Numbered from the stretch's first letter, positions 9,132-18,593 are shown. The stretch: 64,000 nucleotides of DNA from Candidatus Gracilibacteria bacterium (GCA_041658685.1 JBAZZS010000003.1:62001-126000); one strand, 5' to 3'. A program made the numbers and translations. The notes: generated from the sequence alone by a model not told the origin.

Positions 9132-12100
9132 TTAGAGTTTTTCTTCTTCATGTTCGAGGATTTCCTCGGGGTCTCCGGAGGCTTCGATCACAGGATCTTT
9201 TTCGTCTCCTTCGACCAAATTCTCTTCTCCAAGCTCGTCTTTGAGATCATTGATGAGGGGAACCTCTTCTGCCGGGGCTGCGACCTCAATGTCTTCCATT
9301 TCTTTTTCTCGAGGATCGATGAATTCATCTTCATCTTCCGCTCCGGGGGCCTTTTCAATGAGTTCTACGTTGAGCCCGAGACTTTGTAATTCTTTAACCA
9401 ATACGTTAAAGGATTCCGGTGTACGCGGTTTTCGGATGGCTTCGCCTTTTACAATGGATTCGTAGGCTTTGGCGCGGCCGTACACATCATCGGATTTGAT
9501 GGTGAGCATTTCTTGAAGGATATGGGAAGCGCCGTAAGCTTCGAGAGCCCAGACTTCCATTTCCCCGAAACGCTGACCTCCGTGTTGGGCTTTTCCTCCG
9601 AGCGGTTGTTGGGTGACAAGTGAGTAGGGTCCGACGGAACGAGCATGAATTTTGTCCTCAACAAGGTGATTCAATTTCATCATGTAGGCGATTCCGACCG
9701 TGGTTTTGCGATCAAAGGGTTCGCCGGTGCGACCGTCGTACAATTGAATTTTCCCATCGTCGGGAAGGTCTGCTTTTTTTAACATTTTTTGAATTTCTTC
9801 GGTGGGAACTCCGTTTAAAGCCGGAGTGGCCATTTTGATGCCGAGTTTTTTGCACGCCCAACCCAAGTGGGTTTCCAGGATTTGCCCGATATTCATACGA
9901 CTCGTGACCCCTAACGGGTTGAGCACGATGTCAACGTGTGTTCCATCCGGGAGATAAGGCATGTCTTCTTGAGGTACGATGATTGAAATGACCCCTTTGT
10001 TTCCATGACGTCCGGCGACTTTGTCTCCGACTTCTATTTTTCGGGTTTGGGCTACGCAGACACGGATTTGTTGGATGACTCCGGTGGGGAGTTCGTCTCC
10101 GGCATCGCGATTGAAGATTTCAATTTTAACGACTTTTCCTCCTTCTCCGCCGGGGAGGCGGAGCGAGGTATCTTTCACGTCACGAGCTTTGTCTCCAAAA
10201 ATGGCACGAAGTAAGCGTTCTTCAGGGGTTAGTTCGGTTTCTCCCTTGGGGGTTATTTTCCCGACTAAGATGTCGCCTTCTCTGACCGTGGCGCCGATGC
10301 GCACAATCCCGGTTTGATCGAGATCTTTGAGGCGAGCTTCTCCCACATTGGGGATATCCGGCGTTACCACTTCGGGCCCGAGTTTGGTGTCGCGCACATC
10401 CATGGTAAAGGTTTCGATGTGCACGGAACTGAAAGAGTCTTTTCTGATTAAACGATCGGAAATTACGACCGCGTCTTCGAAGTTGTACCCTTGCCAGCTT
10501 AAGTAAGCGACAAAGAGATTTTGTCCCAGAGCGAGATCTCCTTCGTCGGAACAGGCTCCGTCGGAAAGCACGGTGCCCTTACTGACGCGTTGGCCTTTTG
10601 CGGCTTTGGCACGTTGGTGATAACAGGTGGCTTGATTGGTTCGAGCGTAGACGAACAGGTTGTAGGTTTTCTTTTTTCCATTGTCATACATCACGGTGAC
10701 TTGGTCGGCGTCCACACTGGAAACCGTTCCAGGGCCTTCGGCCACGATCACTTGTTTAGAGCTTTCGGCTGCGGTTTTTTCCATTCCGGTTCCGACCAAC
10801 GGGGTCGTGGGGGACAACAAAGGAACGGCTTGGCGTTGCATGTTGGAACCCATGGAAGCGCGAGTGTTATCGTCGTGTTCCAAGAAGGGGATGAGAGCGG
10901 TGGAAGTGGAAATGATTTGTTGAGGAGAAACGTCGATGTGGGTGAGATCCCGAATGTGAGACAAAATCGGTTCGTTGTTTTTACGAGCCGCCACACGATT
11001 CTTAGTGAATTCGCCGTGTTCGTTGATTTCGGAATTGGCCTGAGCGATTAGGAGCTCTTTTTCATCTTCGGCATCGAAATAACTTACCACTTTGCCGCAG
11101 AACGCGACCACCTTAACTTCATCCGTGGTTTCTTTGGCAATGCGTTTGGCGAGTTTTTCATCGATTAGGGTATCGGCTTTGGCGATGACATTTCCTTTTT
11201 TATCTTTTACGTCCGCGTCCAATGTATGATTTATGAGTTCTTTTTCAATGGGTTTCACGGTGTGGCAAACTTCACGGAAAGGAGACTCAATGAATCCGTA
11301 TTTGTTGAGACGGGCGTAGCTGGCCAAGTGGACGACGAGACCGATGTTCGGTCCTTCCGGAGTGGCGACCGGGCAGATGCGACCGTAGTGAGATTGATGC
11401 ACGTCGCGAACGTCAAAGGAGGCACGTTCTCTGGAAAGACCTCCGGGCCCCATGGCGGATAAACGGCGTTTGTGTTCGAGTTCGGCGAGCGGATTGGTTT
11501 GATCCATGAATTGCGATAACTGAGAGCTGGCGAAAAATTCACGGAGCGCTGCGGTGATCGGGCGAGAGTTGACAAGATCGGTCGGGGTTACGGTTTCGAG
11601 ATCCATGACGGTCATGCGATCTTTGGCAATACGCTCGGTACGCATTAAACCCACGCGGAATTTGTTTTGAACCAATTCTCCGACCGGGCGAATGCGACGA
11701 TTGCTCAAATGATCGATGTCATCGGGTTGCATTTCGCCCCCGTTGAGTTTGAAGAGATGTTTTAAAATTTGAAGAAGATCCGGGATTTGGAAGGTGTGAT
11801 ATTTGCGATTATTGGGAGTATTGATTCCAAAACGGCGATTCAATTTATAGCGAGCCACGGCACCCATGTCGTATTTATGATAATCGAAGAACATGGATTG
11901 AATGAGGCTTTTTGCGTTTTCCGGAGTGGCCAAGTCGCCGGGACGAATTTTTCGATAAATGGCTTTGTAGGCTTCATCCACGGTTTTTGCCGGGTCTTTG
12001 TCGAGCGTGATTTTGATGTGATTCAACATTTCGTCCTTAATATCGTCGTTGAACAAGGCGAGCATTTCTTCATCTTTGGTGTATCCGAAGATGCGAAGTA

Positions 12101-12848
12101 AGCTGGTGATGTGAATCTTGCGTTTGCGATCGATTTTTACGGTGACCACGCCTTTTTTGTCGGTTTCGATTTCAAGCCAAGCCCCGCGCTTGGGGATGAT
12201 TTTGGCATTGCAAAATCGGGGGGCGGCCGCGTTTCGAGAGAAAAACACGCCCGGAGAACGTACGATTTGGCTGACCACCACGCGCTCGATTCCGTTGACG
12301 ATGAAACTTCCTTGTTCGGTCATGAGGGGGATTCCTCCCAAAAACACATCTTGTTCTTTGATTTCACCGGTTTCTTTGTTGATGAGTTGGACATGGACTT
12401 TGAGGGGCGCTTCGTAGGTCAGGTTTTTTTGCTTGGCTGTGTCGGCGTCGTATTTGGGTTCTCCGATGGAGTGATCCAAGAAATGGAGTTCCATTTTCTT
12501 CCCCGAGAAGTCGGAAATGGGGGAAACTTCATCGAGAAGTTCACGAATTCCTTCATTTAAAAACCACTTACAAGAGTCGGTTTGAATTTCAATTAAGTTG
12601 GGGATGAGTGATTCGGCTTGCGGGTTCAAAAAAACTCGGTCCTTGAGTTTGGGCGGCATGGCGATTTTTTCGGAAAGAGAAGTGTCTTCGTGTTTGGCTT
12701 TGGGCGTAGAGGTTTTGACGGGCTTGGTCGGTTTTTCGGATTGTTTGACGGTTTTTTTGGAAGGGGCGATTTTAACGGGCTTTTTTGGGGCTGATGTTTT
12801 TGATGTTGGTTTTTTATTTTTGGAGTGAGAAGCGTTTTTTGGCGTCAT
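9132..12848 (-). CDS. rpoB: DNA-directed RNA polymerase subunit beta
   Basis: 1238-residue catalytic subunit of RNA polymerase. Conserved blocks include the rifampicin pocket (SSQLSQFMDQTNPL, ELEHKRRLSAMGPGGL, with the sensitive-type Asp, His and Ser), GDKVAGRHGNKGVIS and the C-terminal KLNHLVEDKIHARS. The N-terminus has an extra tail of about 60 residues made mostly of Lys, Pro, Ser and Thr before the normal start of the fold (DRVFLNPQAE), and the C-terminus carries an acidic extension of about 70 residues. No alternative start inside the basic tail is obvious, so the tail is probably real. First gene of the minus-strand block. Confidence 0.98.
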   Translation of the reverse strand: MTPKNASHSKNKKPTSKTSAPKKPVKIAPSKKTVKQSEKPTKPVKTSTPKAKHEDTSLSEKIAMPPKLKDRVFLNPQAESLIPNLIEIQTDSCKWFLNEGIRELLDEVSPISDFSGKKMELHFLDHSIGEPKYDADTAKQKNLTYEAPLKVHVQLINKETGEIKEQDVFLGGIPLMTEQGSFIVNGIERVVVSQIVRSPGVFFSRNAAAPRFCNAKIIPKRGAWLEIETDKKGVVTVKIDRKRKIHITSLLRIFGYTKDEEMLALFNDDIKDEMLNHIKITLDKDPAKTVDEAYKAIYRKIRPGDLATPENAKSLIQSMFFDYHKYDMGAVARYKLNRRFGINTPNNRKYHTFQIPDLLQILKHLFKLNGGEMQPDDIDHLSNRRIRPVGELVQNKFRVGLMRTERIAKDRMTVMDLETVTPTDLVNSRPITAALREFFASSQLSQFMDQTNPLAELEHKRRLSAMGPGGLSRERASFDVRDVHQSHYGRICPVATPEGPNIGLVVHLASYARLNKYGFIESPFREVCHTVKPIEKELINHTLDADVKDKKGNVIAKADTLIDEKLAKRIAKETTDEVKVVAFCGKVVSYFDAEDEKELLIAQANSEINEHGEFTKNRVAARKNNEPILSHIRDLTHIDVSPQQIISTSTALIPFLEHDDNTRASMGSNMQRQAVPLLSPTTPLVGTGMEKTAAESSKQVIVAEGPGTVSSVDADQVTVMYDNGKKKTYNLFVYARTNQATCYHQRAKAAKGQRVSKGTVLSDGACSDEGDLALGQNLFVAYLSWQGYNFEDAVVISDRLIRKDSFSSVHIETFTMDVRDTKLGPEVVTPDIPNVGEARLKDLDQTGIVRIGATVREGDILVGKITPKGETELTPEERLLRAIFGDKARDVKDTSLRLPGGEGGKVVKIEIFNRDAGDELPTGVIQQIRVCVAQTRKIEVGDKVAGRHGNKGVISIIVPQEDMPYLPDGTHVDIVLNPLGVTSRMNIGQILETHLGWACKKLGIKMATPALNGVPTEEIQKMLKKADLPDDGKIQLYDGRTGEPFDRKTTVGIAYMMKLNHLVEDKIHARSVGPYSLVTQQPLGGKAQHGGQRFGEMEVWALEAYGASHILQEMLTIKSDDVYGRAKAYESIVKGEAIRKPRTPESFNVLVKELQSLGLNVELIEKAPGAEDEDEFIDPREKEMEDIEVAAPAEEVPLINDLKDELGEENLVEGDEKDPVIEASGDPEEILEHEEEKL

Positions 12849-12948
12849 TTTGAGAAAAAAAGGAATTGAATAAATCCGAGGTCCCGTCTAAAGGACGCGT
12901 TTCCCTTTTCAGTCGTAACACATTCATATCGGGGAAAACGCATCGTTT

Positions 12949-12976
12949 ATATTACTTAAAGAACAGGTTATGTCAA
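12949..12976 (-). promoter_or_regulatory. Probable sigma70 promoter of the rpoB block
   Basis: On the minus strand TTGACA (12971-12976) is followed after 16 bases by TAATAT (12949-12954), placing the start near 12943 and leaving a leader of about 95 bases before rpoB. The leader contains short complementary segments (CGTC-CTTTA-GACG and GTCC/GGAC, about 12880-12900) that could fold, possibly for autoregulation. The -35 is perfect, the -10 is only fair. Confidence 0.5.
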
Positions 12977-13082
12977 AAATAAAGCCAATGCCAAGTAAAA
13001 AATCTATTGCAGATTTATCGGAATGTTGCGTAATCATGTTCTTTGGTGGGGCTTTAGTAAGCCAAGCCGGAAGGAAGAATTT

Positions 13083-14675
13083 TTAATAAATCGTTTTCAG
13101 GTAACATGACTCACAGTATACGATTTCCGGTCTATTCGGCGCGTAGGTGGTTTGAATTTCCACGTTGCATTTGGCGCACTGCCTATTCCACAGTGTTCGC
13201 GGATTGCGTTTTGTCATTCGGGAAAGATGTCGGCAATTCGGGCAAATTGAGGGAAGCGGAAGTTTCATTAAACGATAGAATTTAAGCTCTTGGACAACCG
13301 TCAGGTATTTTTTTCCGCACAGGGCGCAATTGAAAACTTCATTTGTATTTGGATGATTTTGCTCTGTAAAATTTGATATATTTTTTATTTCCCAGTTGAA
13401 ACCTTTTGTAATTATTTCTTGTTTGGAGGAGGGGAAAAAGTCTTCCGCCAGAGATTCATTGTAGTCAAACGGAGACATATTTATCGGGAAAAATTCTCCC
13501 CACTCTCCGGTTTTTTTCATGTGCTCAATGATTTTTATCCTGAGCTTTTCGTATTCTTCTTTTGAATATTTTGTATTGAGAATGCAATATTCATGCCCTT
13601 TCATCCCCACGCAACCCAAAAGATTTTTGGAATTAAAACAAAAAATACAATACGTGCAGTAGGACGCATGTTCTCCGGCCACAAAGAAATTACAAGAATA
13701 ATAATCTCCCCCTCCAATGCATTCATAACACATTTGCGCTTCTGCGGCCCGGGTCATGTCGTGGCAATCGGTGTTTTTATAGGTGTCTTGATTGTAATTA
13801 CAGTCTTGCAAAATATCGCTGTAAAAAGAATTTTGCGTGTTTTTACAGTGAACGAGTCGATCGCCGGTGCATTGGTCGCAATTTATTAAAAAGAGTGCGC
13901 GTCTGGGGATTTTTAAATATATATTTTGTAAATCTTTTATAAAAGATTCGGCATTGAAGTTTTTTATTTTTTCTTGATATGCGGCTTCCGTTAGCGGTTC
14001 ATTTAAAAAGCAGAATTTTTGATGGCGTAACCCCACACAGCCGAAACAGTTTGAACAAGAGTGGCAGTCGTAACAATAATGGCAAGTGGTTAGTACGGAG
14101 GAGTCTTGGCAATGCGTGGATTGGTACATTTTTTTACAATCGATAAGTTCGTAACACAGTTCAATGTCATGGGAACCCAAAATATCCATGGAGTTTTTCG
14201 CATAGTTGGTCCAATTTGTATATAAACAATCTTCCATATAACCCGAGCCGGAACATACATAACAGTTTTTTGAATGATCTTGGTAGGTTGTGTATTCGCA
14301 ATTCTCGGATTGAAAACGATACCCTACGGCTGGGTGCGGCACCGCAAGTAGAAGTTCTTTGTATTGGTCAAAAAAAGGGCGCGAAAAATCAAATACTTTG
14401 CCATAATTTGTCTCGTCCCATTTATTGCTCCACCAGGCATCTTGTTGATATATTTTGTATGGTTTCTCCGGCGAATAAATAGAAATTATGGATTGTTTTG
14501 TCAGATCACAGTTGCGACGATACAAATTTCGTTCATTGCGGAATGCAAGGCGTGTTTTTAGGCGGCAGTCCGGGCAACGTTTTGGGGATGAAAGATTAAG
14601 CTTTTCGTAAAATTTATGATCAGAGTCATTGATCTGAAAGGATTTTGCGCATTGTGTGCAAGTTTGAATGGTCAT
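13083..14675 (-). CDS. Cys-rich zinc-ribbon protein, copy 1
   Basis: 530-residue protein with about 40 cysteines, mostly in CxxC pairs. An N-terminal zinc ribbon (CTQC ... CPDC, then RLAFRNERNLYRRNC) is followed by a long array of short Cys-bearing repeats, and a module of the form GCVG(L/M)-basic-(F/Y)C(I/F)LN-E/K-rich occurs twice (about residues 207-235 and 352-385). The second half has HMKKTGEWGEFFP and a C-terminal double zinc ribbon (CALC ... CPNC, CAKC ... CESC). A paralogue lies at 58172..59698. I recognise this as a family common in CPR genomes, sometimes mislabelled CaiB/BaiF; its function is not known to me. Intracellular: no signal peptide. Probably zinc- or iron-binding. Confidence 0.85.
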   Translation of the reverse strand: MTIQTCTQCAKSFQINDSDHKFYEKLNLSSPKRCPDCRLKTRLAFRNERNLYRRNCDLTKQSIISIYSPEKPYKIYQQDAWWSNKWDETNYGKVFDFSRPFFDQYKELLLAVPHPAVGYRFQSENCEYTTYQDHSKNCYVCSGSGYMEDCLYTNWTNYAKNSMDILGSHDIELCYELIDCKKMYQSTHCQDSSVLTTCHYCYDCHSCSNCFGCVGLRHQKFCFLNEPLTEAAYQEKIKNFNAESFIKDLQNIYLKIPRRALFLINCDQCTGDRLVHCKNTQNSFYSDILQDCNYNQDTYKNTDCHDMTRAAEAQMCYECIGGGDYYSCNFFVAGEHASYCTYCIFCFNSKNLLGCVGMKGHEYCILNTKYSKEEYEKLRIKIIEHMKKTGEWGEFFPINMSPFDYNESLAEDFFPSSKQEIITKGFNWEIKNISNFTEQNHPNTNEVFNCALCGKKYLTVVQELKFYRLMKLPLPSICPNCRHLSRMTKRNPRTLWNRQCAKCNVEIQTTYAPNRPEIVYCESCYLKTIY

Positions 14676-14791
14676 GGGTTTTTAATAAATCATTTTTATT
14701 CGGAATACAATATAAAAAATAAAGCCACACATGAAGTGTTAACGGAATGTGTTTGAGAAGAATCTGAAAATAAACCATTTTCGACATCTAC

Positions 14792-14827
14792 GTGAAAAAT
14801 TAGCGGTTGACTGAAATTCAATCGCTA
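14792..14827 (-). terminator. Probable terminator after the isomerase-like gene
   Basis: Plus-strand TAGCGGTTGA (14801-14810) pairs with TCAATCGCTA (14818-14827). On the minus strand the stem has one A-C mismatch and is followed by AATTTTTC, which fits an intrinsic terminator about 33 bases past the stop codon at 14860. It is preceded by a GGCAC/GTGCC repeat hairpin (14834-14855). Confidence 0.55.
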
Positions 14828-14833
14828 CTCAAG

Positions 14834-14855
14834 GGCACTTCGCTTCGCTCGTGCC
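14834..14855. repeat. Dispersed hairpin repeat, GGCAC/GTGCC stem
   Basis: Member of the TTCGCT-type hairpin family: outer arms GGCAC (14834-14838) and GTGCC (14851-14855) around TTCGCTTCGCTC. It begins five bases beyond the stop codon of the minus-strand gene at 14860. Confidence 0.75.
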
Positions 14856-14859
14856 TGGC

Positions 14860-15606
14860 CTATTGATTCAAATATTTTAAGCAATATTTAAGGCTGTCTC
14901 CGAGGCTTTCCATCATTTTTTCTCTATGGCCTACGTGGAAATTGGAGGGTTTGACACGGAGGGAAATCACGCCTTGGAAATCGTCTTGTTTCAATTTGGC
15001 GAGAAAGCTTTCCAAAGGCAAAACTCCCACTTCCGGGGCGGCATAGGGTTTGCCTCGATACACGTTGGAAAGGTGAATGTGTACAAGAAATTTTTGAAGG
15101 GCTTTGTACACGCGAATGAGGTCTTCCTTTTTTTCCGCCACACGAGAGGTGTCGAGGGAGGCGTGTTTGAATTTTTTAAGCTCATTGATGCTGTTCATGG
15201 CGTTTTCCGGAATAAAGCCGAGCATGGTTTTGGAAGCTGCGTTTTCTAAGGCAATGGAGATGCTTTCTTTTTGGCGAATTTTTGGGATCACGTTTTTGAC
15301 CCATTTGATGAGTTTGAGGTCGAAGATTTTTGGAGATTGGATGATGACTATTTTAACCCCGAGTTTTTTGGCCATGGTCACTGAGTCTTCCACGCCACTT
15401 TCAGATGTTTTTTTCGGAGCTTGAACCACAAGAACCGGGAGTCCGATTTGGTCGACCAAGGTTTGGACGTAGTCTGCGTCGCAAGTGTCGAAATCCGCAG
15501 GATCCATGGCTAAGTTAATGCCGTTGTATCCGGCGTCTTTTGCAAATTGAAAGATGCGGGCGAGTCCGTAACCTTTGAGGCATTCGGTGGAGAGGGCGAG
15601 TAGCAT
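14860..15606 (-). CDS. Sugar-phosphate isomerase/epimerase-like TIM barrel
   Basis: 248-residue protein resembling the xylose isomerase-like / AP endonuclease family 2 TIM barrels, which isomerise or epimerise sugars using a metal bound by Glu, Asp and His. Visible features: LALSTECLKGYGLARIFQFAKDAGYNGINL at the first strand and helix, SIALENAA (strand with candidate metal Glu), HASLDTSRV and VHIHLSNV (candidate Asp and His ligands), and a late strand VISLRVKP where the usual metal Glu is not obvious. Substrate cannot be deduced. Single gene with its own terminator. The 3' end abuts a repeat hairpin. Confidence 0.75.
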   Translation of the reverse strand: MLLALSTECLKGYGLARIFQFAKDAGYNGINLAMDPADFDTCDADYVQTLVDQIGLPVLVVQAPKKTSESGVEDSVTMAKKLGVKIVIIQSPKIFDLKLIKWVKNVIPKIRQKESISIALENAASKTMLGFIPENAMNSINELKKFKHASLDTSRVAEKKEDLIRVYKALQKFLVHIHLSNVYRGKPYAAPEVGVLPLESFLAKLKQDDFQGVISLRVKPSNFHVGHREKMMESLGDSLKYCLKYLNQ

Positions 15607-15677
15607 GGGGGAGGGGGAGTTAAATGACTATTTTCTTCGTAACATTATACCTGTTTTTTAGGGGAGGAGCAACCGGG

Positions 15678-15705
15678 TTGACAAAATTATATAAAAATCT
15701 ATTAT
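15678..15705 (+). promoter_or_regulatory. Sigma70 promoter for the orphan gene at 15729
   Basis: TTGACA (15678-15683), 16-base spacer, TATTAT (15700-15705). The predicted start near 15712 lies downstream of the first possible in-frame start (15624), which decides in favour of the ATG at 15729. Confidence 0.7.
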
Positions 15706-15728
15706 TATCTCCTTTTAATATAGAATGT

Positions 15729-16400
15729 ATGGGTTTACGAGAGTCTTTTGATTCTGTTTTGGATCAGGTGGGGCAAGTGGCGCGTACGATGGCTGTGCCG
15801 GTGATGTTGGCTGTGATGCCGGGATGTGCGGGGCCCGCTCCTTCCACTCTTAATGAAAATTCAAATCTAGGGGAGCAAGAGCTAATCCATGAAAATCGAG
15901 AATATTTAGATCCGGCAGTTATCCCTTCTTCTTCTATTGATTCTCGTTATCTTTTACTTATACAAGGAGATATACAAACGGCTATGAAAAGAGTTTTAAG
16001 CCAGGAATGTACAGATCATGGATTGGAATGCACTTCTTTTTTATTTTTTGTTGAAGGAGGGATTTTTAAACAAAAGTATTTACCAAATACTTCAGGTTAT
16101 ACATTAATTCCTGTTGGTATGAGGTGCGAGGATCCAGAAAGTACCGAGACTGTTTCTTGCACAACGGTATGTGCTGAATATCAAAATGGCGTTAATTTTA
16201 GCGGATTTACCGTTACCGGGATTGGACTGGATTCTTCTGTGGGTTCAACGGTTCGAAAATCAATGGAGGGACGAGGGATGAAAGAAACACTGGATTTAAC
16301 TCCTGTTTTTAAGGGCCCCCCAAAAAAATCTCCAAAACAAGAAGATCCTGGTTCAAAGGATCGCCCTAGATATTCGAGTAGCGCACGGGTTCCGGTGTAA
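15729..16400 (+). CDS. Orphan exported protein, possible lipoprotein
   Basis: 223-residue protein that I do not recognise. Residues about 20-34 are hydrophobic (TMAVPVMLAVMPGCAG) and end in a Cys, which could be a signal with a poor lipobox. The rest has several Cys (CTDHGLEC, MRCEDPE, VSCTTVCAEY), suggesting disulfides or metal binding, and a Lys/Pro/Ser-rich tail (PPKKSPKQEDPGSKDRP). The start is set by the promoter at 15678-15705; an upstream in-frame start at 15624 would lie before the transcription start. It is a stand-alone unit, convergent with serS only nine bases away, and is A/T-richer than its neighbours. Confidence 0.7.
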   Translation: MGLRESFDSVLDQVGQVARTMAVPVMLAVMPGCAGPAPSTLNENSNLGEQELIHENREYLDPAVIPSSSIDSRYLLLIQGDIQTAMKRVLSQECTDHGLECTSFLFFVEGGIFKQKYLPNTSGYTLIPVGMRCEDPESTETVSCTTVCAEYQNGVNFSGFTVTGIGLDSSVGSTVRKSMEGRGMKETLDLTPVFKGPPKKSPKQEDPGSKDRPRYSSSARVPV

Positions 16401-16409
16401 GCGAAGTTT

Positions 16410-17702
16410 TTATCGAATCTCCTTTTTTCCTCCCATCCACGGTTGCAATACCTCGGGGATTTGGATCGAGCCGTCTTTTTGTTGGTAGTTTTCCAGGATG
16501 GCGACCAGGGTTCGGCCCATGGCGCAGGCCGTGCCGTTTAAGGTATGTATAAATTCGTTTTTCCCGGTTTTGGCGTCTTTGTAGCGAATTTTTGAGCGGC
16601 GGGCTTGGTAGTCGGTGCAATTGGAGCAGGAGGTGAGCTCGCGGTATTTCCCTTGGGACGGGATCCAGGCTTCGATGTCGTATTTTTTGGCAGCCGGATA
16701 GCCGAGATCGCCGGAGCAAATGTTTAATACTTGATACGCGAACCCGAGTTCGGTCATGATTTCTTCTTCAATACTGCGAATGAGTTCGTGTTCGGCCCAT
16801 GATTTGTCCGGGTGGCAAAAGCTGAACATCTCGATTTTGTCGAATTGGTGGACGCGGATGATGCCTTGCGTGTCTTTGCCTGAGGCCCCGGCTTCGCGAC
16901 GGAAACAGGTGGAGAATCCGACGTAGCGCAACGGGAGTTTTTCGGGGTCGAGAATTTTGTCCGCATGAATCATGGTGAGCGGAACTTCGGCCGTGCCTAC
17001 CAAATAGAGATCGTCGTTGTCCTTGTCGTTTTCGTCAACTTTTGGATTCACATGATAGATTTCACTGCGGTCTGCAGGGAAAAATCCGGTGGCGAACATG
17101 GCGTGCTCGCGGACCAGGACCGGCGGGATCACAGGAGTGAATCCTTTTTTGACGAGTTTGTGGATCACAAATTGCATGAGCGCGAATTCGAGCAAGGCCG
17201 CGTCTCCCATGAGGTAGGCGAATCGGGTTCCGGACATGCGCGCCGCGTCTTCGATGTTGAGAATCTCGAGGTTGGTGCCGAGCGCCACATGGTCTTTGAC
17301 TTCAAAGTCGAACTTTTTGGGTTTGCCGTGCGTTTTTTCGACTTTGTTGCCGCTTTCATCCGGGCCTTCGGGCGTGGTGGAGTGGGTGAGGTTGGGGAAG
17401 TTGAGAAGCAGTGCGTTGAGTTCGGCTTGAATGGCTTCTTGTTTTTCGTGGGCAATTTTTTCTTCTTCCCCGACTTTTTTCATTTCTGCGATGGCCGCTT
17501 GTTTTTCTTCTCCTTTGAGCTTCGCGATTTTGTCAGACGCTTCATTTTTTTGGGCTCGAGCGGATTCTACCTTTTTAAGATTTTCTCGATTTTGGGCGTC
17601 GAGTGCGATGACTTGGTCCACGGTTTTTAGGTCGCGGTGGCGTTTTTTGAGGTCAGCGCGGATGAGATCCGGGTTGTCACGAAAGAGGGCGAGGTCGAGC
17701 AT
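16410..17702 (-). CDS. serS: Seryl-tRNA synthetase
   Basis: Class II aminoacyl-tRNA synthetase charging tRNA-Ser. The 430-residue product starts MLDLALFRDNPDLIRADLKKR; an upstream in-frame ATG at 17753 would add 17 residues encoded by A/T-rich leader, so 17702 is preferred. Residues about 30-110 form the long helical coiled-coil arm that holds the tRNA variable loop (many Lys/Glu/Ala). Motif 2 (FSTCFRREAGASGKDTQGIIRVHQFDK) and motif 3 (LNGTACAMGRTLVAILENYQ) are intact. Convergent with the orphan gene ending at 16400. Confidence 0.97.
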   Translation of the reverse strand: MLDLALFRDNPDLIRADLKKRHRDLKTVDQVIALDAQNRENLKKVESARAQKNEASDKIAKLKGEEKQAAIAEMKKVGEEEKIAHEKQEAIQAELNALLLNFPNLTHSTTPEGPDESGNKVEKTHGKPKKFDFEVKDHVALGTNLEILNIEDAARMSGTRFAYLMGDAALLEFALMQFVIHKLVKKGFTPVIPPVLVREHAMFATGFFPADRSEIYHVNPKVDENDKDNDDLYLVGTAEVPLTMIHADKILDPEKLPLRYVGFSTCFRREAGASGKDTQGIIRVHQFDKIEMFSFCHPDKSWAEHELIRSIEEEIMTELGFAYQVLNICSGDLGYPAAKKYDIEAWIPSQGKYRELTSCSNCTDYQARRSKIRYKDAKTGKNEFIHTLNGTACAMGRTLVAILENYQQKDGSIQIPEVLQPWMGGKKEIR

Positions 17703-17819
17703 GGGGGAAATTTTTAATTTTAAATTAGGGATATGCCGGTACTTTAGCGGCAAAAAAAATCCATTGCAATCTTGCGAGGATCCGATAGAGTAGGCCCTCG
17801 GTTATTTTTAACGAAAAAT

Positions 17820-18545
17820 ATGGGTGGAACAGAGGGGCGACATGACGGCGAGAATGAAGATGGGCAAGTTGTTCTTATGCCTGAAGTAGGGACTCCTGCG
17901 CCTGCCAGAATCATTTGTGGACCTTGTGATTTTTCTCGGGAAGAATGGGATTCATTAATCCCGGCAGAACAAGGAATTGTCGGAATGATTTGTCCTTCCT
18001 TGTTAAAAGGGAAGCAACTTGGGGTGCTTCGCATGAGTGGAAATAAATTACGTTTTTTAGAAGAAGTTCGTTACGCGTTTTTTACTGCCCTTCAATCTAA
18101 AAAAGAGATTTTAAAAATGTATGCGGAAGGGATAAGAGAAGCTTTGATTGCGGCGATTGAATGTATAGCGGATGAAGATTTGAGCTCAGAAGAAATTGAA
18201 TTGTTTCGTAAGTGTCAAAAAATTGAAGCGGATGAAGAGGTAGGAATTGTCGTAGAACAATTGCGCCGTAAAATTAGGGAATTTGTAACGGGTATACGCA
18301 ATCAAGTTTTCGTTGGGAACCAATGTTTTGCATCAGATTTAGTTTCTTATCCTGGGCTTCGTGGAGAATTGGTTTATATTCGTAAACTTAATATTATTCC
18401 ATGTATTGATGAGGATGAGGGAGATATACTCCCTGTCTCTTGGGAAAGATTAAAGCAAATGGGGTATGTTAGAGTCGATGAAGATGGGAATGTTTTGGTT
18501 ACTAAAAAAGGGCAACAGGTTTATTTGCCTGAAATGGATGAGTGA
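17820..18545 (+). CDS. Orphan protein of unknown function
   Basis: 241-residue soluble protein with no domain I recognise. The start is the ATG at 17820; a TTG at 17772 is in frame but its codons overlap a possible weak promoter (TTGCAA 17764-17769, 16 bases, TAGAGT). The middle (about residues 70-170) is predicted helical and charged (EEVRYAFFTALQSKKEILKMYAEGI and similar), with a C-terminal strand-rich part (ERLKQMGYVRVDEDGNVLVTKKGQQVYL) that resembles a small winged-helix or beta hairpin, but this is weak. It stands alone between serS (divergent) and dnaK (convergent) and is A/T-richer than both. Confidence 0.7.
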   Translation: MGGTEGRHDGENEDGQVVLMPEVGTPAPARIICGPCDFSREEWDSLIPAEQGIVGMICPSLLKGKQLGVLRMSGNKLRFLEEVRYAFFTALQSKKEILKMYAEGIREALIAAIECIADEDLSSEEIELFRKCQKIEADEEVGIVVEQLRRKIREFVTGIRNQVFVGNQCFASDLVSYPGLRGELVYIRKLNIIPCIDEDEGDILPVSWERLKQMGYVRVDEDGNVLVTKKGQQVYLPEMDE

Positions 18546-18562
18546 AGGTTCATTTTGAATGT

Positions 18563-18583
18563 GTGGTTCGACAAGCTCACCAC
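18563..18583. repeat. Short inverted repeat between convergent genes
   Basis: GTGGT (18563-18567) and ACCAC (18579-18583) flank TCGACAAGCTC. This GTGAGCTTGTCGAA-type hairpin lies between the convergent ends of the orphan at 17820 and dnaK and may serve both as a weak terminator. Similar palindromes are widespread in bacterial genomes. Confidence 0.55.
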
Positions 18584-18593
18584 GACATAAGTA

